From Massilia brevitalea (GTDB lineage Bacteria; Pseudomonadota; Gammaproteobacteria; Burkholderiales; Burkholderiaceae_D): 64,000 nt of DNA. Under the pieces are notes generated by a model that was not told the origin of the DNA, did no database searches, and was given only the letters and a program-made list of their open reading frames with translations. The translations under genes and the position numbers were made by a program. Shown here one piece after another: positions 58,349 through 64,000 of this stretch. How positions within the stretch are numbered: the stretch's first letter is position 1; each line of letters opens with the position of its first letter. The stretch is taken from positions 73,588 to 137,587 of the forward strand of contig NZ_JAULSI010000009.1 of NCBI RefSeq assembly GCF_030711405.1, read 5' to 3'.

Positions 58349-59524
58349 ATGAATACAGCAGTAATGGCGGCGCCCGGTTTGGCCGGGAATCAAGATAAAC
58401 AGTATGGTCTGATTAATGTGCTGAAGGTCGTGGCGGCGCAGCTGATCGTGCTGCATCACCTGGCCTTCTATGGGCCGATGGCGGATCACGCGCGGGTGCT
58501 GGCGCCGGGGCTGTTCGACTGGCTGGCGGATGATGCGCGGATTGCGGTGCAGGTCTTCCTCGTTATCGGCGGCTTCCTGGCTGCGAAGTCGCTTTCTCCG
58601 CATGGCGTGCCCGGCATTGACCATCCCCTGCAAACGATCCTTCGCCGTTATCTCAAGTTAGCGCCACCGTTCCTGGTCGCCATGCTGCTGGCGATTGGCG
58701 CATCTGCGCTGGCCAGTCTTTGGATGACGCACCCGTCGATTTCTGCTCCTCCAGGCTTTGCTCAACTTGGCGCGCATGCGCTGCTGCTGCATGACCTGCT
58801 TGGCTACGACGCCTTGTCCGCCGGCGCCTGGTATGTGGCGATCGATTTCCAGCTGTATCTGCTCATGACCATGCTGCTATGGGGCTCCCGGTGCTTGCCG
58901 GCTGGCCGACTAGTCAACTGGCTGGTGCCCATGCTCATCGTGACGGCAGTCGGCAGTTCACTCTTCTTTTTCAACCGGCAATCCAGCTGGGATATCACGG
59001 CGCTCTATTTCTTTGGCAGCTATGGGCTGGGCGCCATGGCCTGGTGGGCCAGCGATACGAAGCGGTCACCGCAAGCAGTCACCATTTTATTCGGCATGCT
59101 GCTGATCCCGGCCCTGGCGGCGCTCGCAGCCGACTTCAGGGAACGCATCGCCCTGGCCTTGGTCGTTGCGTGTTTCCTGTTCATGTTTGGACGCCGGAGC
59201 CTGTCCACAGCAAGTTCACTCACAGCATCTTTCTTGCACGCTGCTGCGAATGCCTCGTATTCGGTCTTCCTGGTCCACTTTCCGATTTGCCTGGTCATGA
59301 ATGCCGCCTTTGTGCGCTTCGTCGCTATGCGGCCTGAAACGCAAGCGCTGGGCGTCTGCGCTGCATGGGCGGCCAGTATGCTCGTTGGCGCACTGTTTCA
59401 TCGATGGGTCGAGCGTCCCTTGGGCCGCTGGTGTGAACTGGGCAAAGGGCGCGTCACAGCATTTCACATCGGCGCCGAGCATTCGCGCGCCCAAAACTGT
59501 CCAACAAGCGCGCCTGGCGGTTGA
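58349..59524 (+). CDS. Acyltransferase family 3 membrane protein (OafA/YrhL-like)
   Basis: A 391-residue integral membrane O-acyltransferase with about 10 helices. The family's N-terminal motif appears as LKVVAAQLIVLHHLAFYGPM, where the conserved His near residue 38 is present; RYLKLAPPFLVAMLLAI and WYVAIDFQLYLL are also typical. Such enzymes acetylate or acylate surface glycans. GGAGG-like AGGTCGGA lies directly before the ATG 58349. No glycan cluster is adjacent, so the substrate is unknown. Confidence 0.9.
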   Translation: MNTAVMAAPGLAGNQDKQYGLINVLKVVAAQLIVLHHLAFYGPMADHARVLAPGLFDWLADDARIAVQVFLVIGGFLAAKSLSPHGVPGIDHPLQTILRRYLKLAPPFLVAMLLAIGASALASLWMTHPSISAPPGFAQLGAHALLLHDLLGYDALSAGAWYVAIDFQLYLLMTMLLWGSRCLPAGRLVNWLVPMLIVTAVGSSLFFFNRQSSWDITALYFFGSYGLGAMAWWASDTKRSPQAVTILFGMLLIPALAALAADFRERIALALVVACFLFMFGRRSLSTASSLTASFLHAAANASYSVFLVHFPICLVMNAAFVRFVAMRPETQALGVCAAWAASMLVGALFHRWVERPLGRWCELGKGRVTAFHIGAEHSRAQNCPTSAPGG

Positions 59525-59597
59525 CGTTTTCGCTCGACCAGCCGACAGTGGCGATCGGTGCCCATAATTACCCATTGCCAGCACATATCCTGCCCCT

Positions 59598-61313
59598 ATG
59601 AAAATCCTCGAGTACGTCGAATTCTCTCCGCCGCGTAACAAGACCTTGTACACCAAGGTACGCGACGCGATCGAGCGCGACGATTTCCGTGCAGCCGATG
59701 TCAAGAAATTATCGAATCTTACGCACGGTAAGTTCTACCGCGCGAAACTCGATTATGCCGACCGCTTGCTGTTCTCTATCGTTCGCTATAACGGAGAAAC
59801 CTATGCGCTGATGCTGGAAGTGATCGAGCAGCACGCTTACGATAAATCGCGCTTCCTGCGCGGCGCCACGATCGACGATGCAAAGGTCCCGTCGGCCGAT
59901 CCGGTCGAAGCCATCGGGGAAGCCCAGCCAGTTACCTACCTGAACCCGAGCCAGCCCCGGGTGCATTGGCTCGACAAGGTCATTTCCTTCGACGATGCGC
60001 AGCTGAAGGTCTACCTGCAGTCCGCTCCCCTGATCATCGTCGGCAGCGCCGGCAGCGGCAAGACCGCGCTGACGCTCGAGAAAATGAAGCAGGCGCAAGG
60101 CCATGTTCTCTATGTGACGCTGTCGGCGTATCTGGCTCAGTCCGCGCGCGATTTGTACTACGCGCATGGCTTCGAACGGGAAGGGCAGGAAACCGATTTC
60201 CTGTCCTTCCGCGAGTTCCTCGAATCGCTGCGCGTCCCGGCCGGCCGCGAGGCAGGCTGGCCCGATTTTTCCGCCTGGTTCGCGCGCATGCGCCAGCAGT
60301 TCAAGGGTATCGACGCCCACCAGGCCTTCGAGGAAATCCGGGGCGTGATCACCGCAAGCGCCAGCGGCGTGCTGACCCGCGACGAGTATGTGGCGCTCGG
60401 CACGCGCCAGTCGATCTTCGCGTCCGGCGAGCGCGGCGCCCTGTATGCGCTCTTCGAGAAATACCGGGCGTGGCTGCGCGAAGCCCGGCTGTTCGACCTG
60501 AATCTGGTAGCCCATGAATGGCGGCAGCAGGCGCAGCCGCGCTATGATTTTATCGTGATCGACGAGGTGCAGGACCTGACGCCGGTGCAATTGGCGCTGC
60601 TGCTCGGCATGCTCAACAAACCGGGACAGTTCTTGTTATGTGGCGACTCGAACCAGATTGTCCACCCCAACTTTTTCTCTTGGGGCAAAGTCAAGAGCCT
60701 GTTCTGGCAAGATCCCGAATTGGCCGAGCGGCAGCAATTGCAAGTGCTTCGGGCTAATTTCAGGAATGGTCAGCAAGTCACGCGGATTGCCAACACACTC
60801 CTGAAAATCAAGCACAGGCGCTTCGGCTCGATTGACCGCGAGAGCAATTTTTTGGTCGATGCCGTGAACCAGGATGCCGGCGCCGTCAGTTTGCTGGCCG
60901 ACAGCGATGCCGTGCGGCGCGACTTGAATGCGCAAACGCGCCGCTCGACCCGCTTTGCGGTGCTGGTACTGCGCGACGAGGACAAAGCCGAAGCACGCAA
61001 GCATTTCGACACCCCGCTGATCTTTTCGGTCCACGAAGCCAAGGGTCTTGAGTACGACAGCATCGTCCTCTACCGTTTCGTGTCCGACAACCGCGCTGAA
61101 TTCTCGGCAATCGCGGAAGGCGTTGGCGCGGACGATCTCGCAGGCGACGAGCTGGAATACAGCCGCGCCAAAGACAAAAGCGACAAGTCGCTCGAAATCT
61201 ACAAGTTCTATGTCAATGCCTTGTATGTGGCCCTGACGCGCGCCATTCGCAGCGTCTACCTTGTCGAATCGGACAGCGGCCATCCCTTGCTGCGCCTGCT
61301 CGATATCGCATAG
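59598..61313 (+). CDS. UvrD-type helicase with RelE-like N-terminal region; ends at an in-frame TAG
   Basis: A 571-residue protein. Residues about 30-90 resemble a RelE/ParE-type fold (VKKLSNLTHGKFYRAKLDYA, LLFSIVRY, MLEVIEQHAYDKSRFL). The SF1A helicase core follows: Walker A GSAGSGKTALTLEKM at 149-156, FIVIDEVQDLTPVQLALL near 318, GDSNQIVHPNFF, NFRNGQQV, VHEAKGLEYDSIVLY and ALYVALTRAIRSVYLV. The stop TAG at 61311 is followed in the same frame by the ankyrin-repeat gene, suggesting one ancestral protein of about 951 residues. It is unclear whether the two chains work together as now encoded. Confidence 0.85.
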   Translation: MKILEYVEFSPPRNKTLYTKVRDAIERDDFRAADVKKLSNLTHGKFYRAKLDYADRLLFSIVRYNGETYALMLEVIEQHAYDKSRFLRGATIDDAKVPSADPVEAIGEAQPVTYLNPSQPRVHWLDKVISFDDAQLKVYLQSAPLIIVGSAGSGKTALTLEKMKQAQGHVLYVTLSAYLAQSARDLYYAHGFEREGQETDFLSFREFLESLRVPAGREAGWPDFSAWFARMRQQFKGIDAHQAFEEIRGVITASASGVLTRDEYVALGTRQSIFASGERGALYALFEKYRAWLREARLFDLNLVAHEWRQQAQPRYDFIVIDEVQDLTPVQLALLLGMLNKPGQFLLCGDSNQIVHPNFFSWGKVKSLFWQDPELAERQQLQVLRANFRNGQQVTRIANTLLKIKHRRFGSIDRESNFLVDAVNQDAGAVSLLADSDAVRRDLNAQTRRSTRFAVLVLRDEDKAEARKHFDTPLIFSVHEAKGLEYDSIVLYRFVSDNRAEFSAIAEGVGADDLAGDELEYSRAKDKSDKSLEIYKFYVNALYVALTRAIRSVYLVESDSGHPLLRLLDIA

Positions 61314-61331
61314 CTGAGCGCACCGGAAAAG

Positions 61332-62453
61332 GTGGCCGCCCAGTCATCGAGCATGGAAGAGTGGCAGAGGGAGGCGCGTAAGCTGGCTTTGCAAGGCAAG
61401 CAGGAACAGGCCGACGCGATCGAACGCATGATCCTGAAGACCGCGCCCGTTCCCTGGCCGGTGCTCGACGAAACCAGGCTGCGTGAAACGCTGTCCAAGG
61501 TCTTCCTGGAAAAAGCGCCAGGCAACAAGACCAAGGGCCAGCTCTACGATTACGCCACCTGCTTCGACGAGCCCGTCCTTGCCTGGTTCCTGGCGCACGA
61601 TGCCGGCTACGAACAGGCGCAGGGTTTTCCGGCCCATGGCACCGTCTACGGCCGGCGTCACTACCAGGCTTATTTCGCACGCAACTTCAAGGACATCCTG
61701 AAACTGTGCGACAAGCATGGGGTTGAGCATCGCACGCCAATGAACCAGACGCCGCTGATGGCCGCCGCGGCGGCCGGCAATGTCGCCCTGGTCGAAGCCC
61801 TGCTTGAACGCGGCGCCGACACCAACGCCGTCGACCACCTGGGCCGCAATGCCCTGCACTGGGCCATCGCGACCGCACTGCGCGATCCGAGCTATGCGCA
61901 GGGCCCGTTCGGCGCGGTCTACCGCCTGGTGGCGCCCTCGCACATCGACGTGATGTCGGGCGAGCGCCTGGTACGCCTCGACGCACGCCACGCCGAGTAC
62001 CTGATGCTGCAACTGATGTGGGTACTGTTCAAGTATTGCTTCGGGAATGCCGACCGTAGCGACCGCGGCGGCTTCGACGCCGGTACCCTGCTTACCGCTT
62101 ACGACAAGATGCCGGCCAGCGTATTGGCGCCGGAACGCAAGAAGCGCGCCTATCTCTCGGGCATCCTGGCGCGCAACGAGATCGATCGTGACTACGCCTA
62201 CAACCGGCGCTTGTTCCAGCGCATCGCTACTGGCGTCTACCAGCTCGCTCCCGCGTTATCGCTGCGCCGGCCCGGCCCTGACGGCGCCGATGCATGGGTG
62301 CCGGCGTTTTCCGCCCTTAACCTCCCACTCGTAAAAGAATTTGCCGATCCCTGGCATGACCGGCGTATCGACAAGCTGCTCGGACTTGCCGGCCTGCCGC
62401 CCACACCCGATCCCATCATCCACCGCGCCGAACGGCGCCGGGCCGAGCAATGA
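61332..62453 (+). CDS. Ankyrin-repeat protein, in frame with the preceding helicase
   Basis: A 373-residue protein if GTG 61332 is the start (GGAAAA upstream), or 366 from ATG 61353. It opens with a helical MEEWQREARKLALQG segment, and carries ankyrin-type repeats at about 135-185 (NQTPLMAAAAAGNVALVEALL, HLGRNALHWAI). The remaining domain is unrecognised. The frame is the same as the helicase upstream, with only TAG and five sense codons between, so this may be the C-terminal half of a fused protein. It overlaps the next gene by ATGA. Confidence 0.75.
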   Translation: MAAQSSSMEEWQREARKLALQGKQEQADAIERMILKTAPVPWPVLDETRLRETLSKVFLEKAPGNKTKGQLYDYATCFDEPVLAWFLAHDAGYEQAQGFPAHGTVYGRRHYQAYFARNFKDILKLCDKHGVEHRTPMNQTPLMAAAAAGNVALVEALLERGADTNAVDHLGRNALHWAIATALRDPSYAQGPFGAVYRLVAPSHIDVMSGERLVRLDARHAEYLMLQLMWVLFKYCFGNADRSDRGGFDAGTLLTAYDKMPASVLAPERKKRAYLSGILARNEIDRDYAYNRRLFQRIATGVYQLAPALSLRRPGPDGADAWVPAFSALNLPLVKEFADPWHDRRIDKLLGLAGLPPTPDPIIHRAERRRAEQ

Positions 62454-62887
62454 ATACCATCCTGACACTGTCGATTACTTGTATCTCCGGTGCCCATCTC
62501 GTTGAAGACTATCGCTTCGTGCTCGCCTTGCAGGCCGAGTCCACCCTGGAGGAACTCGGGGCATGCATCCTTGAGGTCCTGGATTTCGATGGTGATCACC
62601 TCTCCGAGTTTTACGTGGCGAATACGCCGCACGGCAAGCGGGCGTGGTCGACAAAGCTTGTTGAGCCGGAGGGAGATACCGACGATTGGCAGACGCGGCT
62701 GTGCGGTCTCTACCCACTTGGGCACAACAAGAAGCTGTACTACCGTTACGACCTGGGTGCGGAGTGGCAGTTTGAAATTGTCAGGAAGGGGCGGGAGACG
62801 TCAGCACTGGAGGGTCAAGCCTATCCCGTGCTGGTGATGGAGGAGGGCATCAAACCGCTTGAATATGGCGATGATGACGGTTTCTGA
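62450..62887 (+). CDS. Plasmid pRiA4b ORF-3-like protein
   Basis: A 145-residue protein of the pRiA4b ORF-3-like family. Evidence is LSITCISGAHLVEDYRFVLA near the N-terminus, LEELGACILEVLDFDGDHLSEFYV, and YYRYDLGAEWQFEIV, the family's core Y-x-Y-D-x-G-D/A-x-W block. The family is named from plasmid and IS1096 passenger genes; its function is unknown. It overlaps the ankyrin gene by 4 bases, so helicase, ankyrin protein and this protein form one operon. Confidence 0.8.
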   Translation: MNTILTLSITCISGAHLVEDYRFVLALQAESTLEELGACILEVLDFDGDHLSEFYVANTPHGKRAWSTKLVEPEGDTDDWQTRLCGLYPLGHNKKLYYRYDLGAEWQFEIVRKGRETSALEGQAYPVLVMEEGIKPLEYGDDDGF

Positions 62888-62932
62888 TGAGAAGTCGGCC
62901 GCAGAGCCCTACGTTCCGATCGCTCATCGAGC

Positions 62933-63919
62933 TTACTTTCTTAGAACGTAAGCGCGGTGATAAGCAAGGAATGGCGCCTGGCTCTTGACTGAGCCAACGT
63001 TCATTACATCAGGAATGCCCCATCGCTGAAGGATGGAGCGGTCCAGTGCAGGGGAGATGATCAGGTCACCGTTATCGGCGAAGGAGATGAAGCCTCGGTC
63101 GAATAAGTGGTCGACGTGTGGCGCTAACATGAAGCCGTTACATCCATTGAGCTTTTCCATATCCGAACAGTCTTTCCACGGCTTGATATGGCTTGCGCGT
63201 AAATTGCGCGGGTCTCTTACGCCTGTCACTCGGCAGGACTTTTCGTTCCGACGAACGTTGATTTTAAAGAGCCCTTGCCCTCGTCGCGACTTCACTAATT
63301 GTTCTTTCATCGTTGCGCCAATATCGGTTCGTCCAACGATGCCTTCCTCAAGCACATCGCATTCGCTCTTGTACTGTAGGTCATGAGCACGCTCTATGGC
63401 TGCTTCGTACTCCTTACCGATGAGATCAATCAGCATCTCAGCCATGGGATTTGGTACATGCGCAAGATAGACCGATTGCAGTCCATCACCGTTAGTCTGT
63501 AAGGGTGAGTACTTTGAAGGAAGGAGTGGACGAAGGATCTCGATATGGTCTTTAGGACGAATAGTATCGGTCAGCTCCGTGTAATCAACTGGAACCAGCC
63601 AGCCATCATCTGACCAGTTACCGCCTGCCTGCCCGAAGTCGGGTTTGGGGGCGCTTTCTGCAGGGCCGGTAGCGATGCCGATGGCTTTGATACGGGTCGC
63701 GCAATACGAGAAGATGACGTCCCCAGGGCGTACCTCTTTCATGAAGTTATAAAACTGATTCTGATGGCCATTGGCTTTGAGCTTGGGCGACCAAAGAAAG
63801 CTGCCGTTGATTTCTTCTGCGTAAGTCTGGTTCTGATTCACCCACCAGTAGCGTGGATCAGATAGCTGCTGCGTCGATGGCGCATGGAACGCAGTGACGG
63901 TGTCGGAGGCAAGGTGCAC
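62933..63919 (-). CDS. EVE-like/HNH endonuclease, putative modification-dependent restriction enzyme
   Basis: A 328-residue protein, GTG start. Residues about 22-130 look like an EVE/PUA-type modified-base-reading domain (RYWWVNQNQTYAEEI, VRPGDVIFSYCATRIKAIGIA). A C-terminal HNH_2 nuclease follows at about 228-285 (CRVTGVRDPRNLRASHIKPW, NGFMLAPHVDHLFDRG), with the expected His244, Asn261, His268 and Asp270/His271. EVE-HNH proteins are known type IV restriction enzymes that cut DNA with modified cytosines, so an antiphage role is likely. Base composition is lower in GC than the core genome. It converges on the helicase-ankyrin operon. Confidence 0.85.
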   Translation of the reverse strand: MHLASDTVTAFHAPSTQQLSDPRYWWVNQNQTYAEEINGSFLWSPKLKANGHQNQFYNFMKEVRPGDVIFSYCATRIKAIGIATGPAESAPKPDFGQAGGNWSDDGWLVPVDYTELTDTIRPKDHIEILRPLLPSKYSPLQTNGDGLQSVYLAHVPNPMAEMLIDLIGKEYEAAIERAHDLQYKSECDVLEEGIVGRTDIGATMKEQLVKSRRGQGLFKINVRRNEKSCRVTGVRDPRNLRASHIKPWKDCSDMEKLNGCNGFMLAPHVDHLFDRGFISFADNGDLIISPALDRSILQRWGIPDVMNVGSVKSQAPFLAYHRAYVLRK

Positions 63920-64000
63920 AGAAACTCTCTCATTGATGGGCCAACAGATGGCACAGCATTGTAGAGTGGAGTATCACAATGGTGTCAAATAGAAATTGAA

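Noticed and set aside
1..64000. CRISPR arrays, tRNA or rRNA genes
   Set aside because: No regularly spaced repeats or tRNA-like cloverleaf with T-loop were noticed in intergenic regions; a dedicated scan would be decisive.

Overview
The window is 64 kb of GC-rich chromosomal DNA from a betaproteobacterium. The gene families and their arrangement fit Oxalobacteraceae, probably Massilia or a near relative. That assignment is an inference from gene content; no rRNA gene is present to confirm it. I saw no tRNA, rRNA, CRISPR array or complete insertion sequence.

Region 1 (1-12.7 kb): the 5' end of uvrA diverges from ssb, with a candidate LexA box between them. A cobalamin riboswitch then precedes a tightly overlapping 14-gene operon: the cobalt transporter cbiMNQO followed by corrin-ring enzymes cobM, cbiX, cobH/cbiC, cbiD, cobL, cobI, cbiG (split in two), cobJ and a ferredoxin. 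CbiX, CbiD and CbiG mark the anaerobic, early-cobalt route. The precorrin-6A reductase and the late amidation steps are absent here.

Region 2 (12.7-23.4 kb): an AbiEi/AbiEii type IV toxin-antitoxin pair of lower GC, whose promoter is bracketed by two near-identical palindromes. It is followed by two overlapping tiny genes for exported peptides, a usp-mrp (Na+/H+ antiporter) operon, a DUF1428 gene and glutathione peroxidase.

Region 3 (23.5-38.8 kb): an adjacent pair of superfamily-1 helicases, an LprI-like secreted protein, a DUF3861 protein, an MFS transporter convergent with an AraC regulator, a GH2 glycosidase, a DUF4254 relic, a heptosyltransferase-like GT9, nudC, folE, an IS5-type remnant and a BcrC-like phosphatase.

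Region 4 (38.8-53.9 kb): a MarR-FUSC-DUF1656-HlyD-NodT efflux operon with a perfect palindrome at its promoter, a HAD hydrolase, an AI-2E family permease, an Rrf2/flavoprotein pair, a hybrid histidine kinase, a NERD-like helicase and a flavin reductase. Intergenic palindromes of a REP-like family are scattered between 44.5 and 49.1 kb.

Region 5 (54-64 kb): accessory DNA. It holds an orphan type VI secretion module (hcp, a small Cys/His amidase-like effector, and two tandem paralogous exported immunity candidates), a diguanylate cyclase gene broken by two frameshifts, an acyltransferase, a helicase and an ankyrin-repeat gene in the same frame separated by one TAG codon, a pRiA4b ORF-3-like gene, and an EVE-like/HNH nuclease that looks like a modification-dependent restriction enzyme. 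This end and the AbiE locus look transferred: lower GC, defence or competition functions, and a remnant gene.
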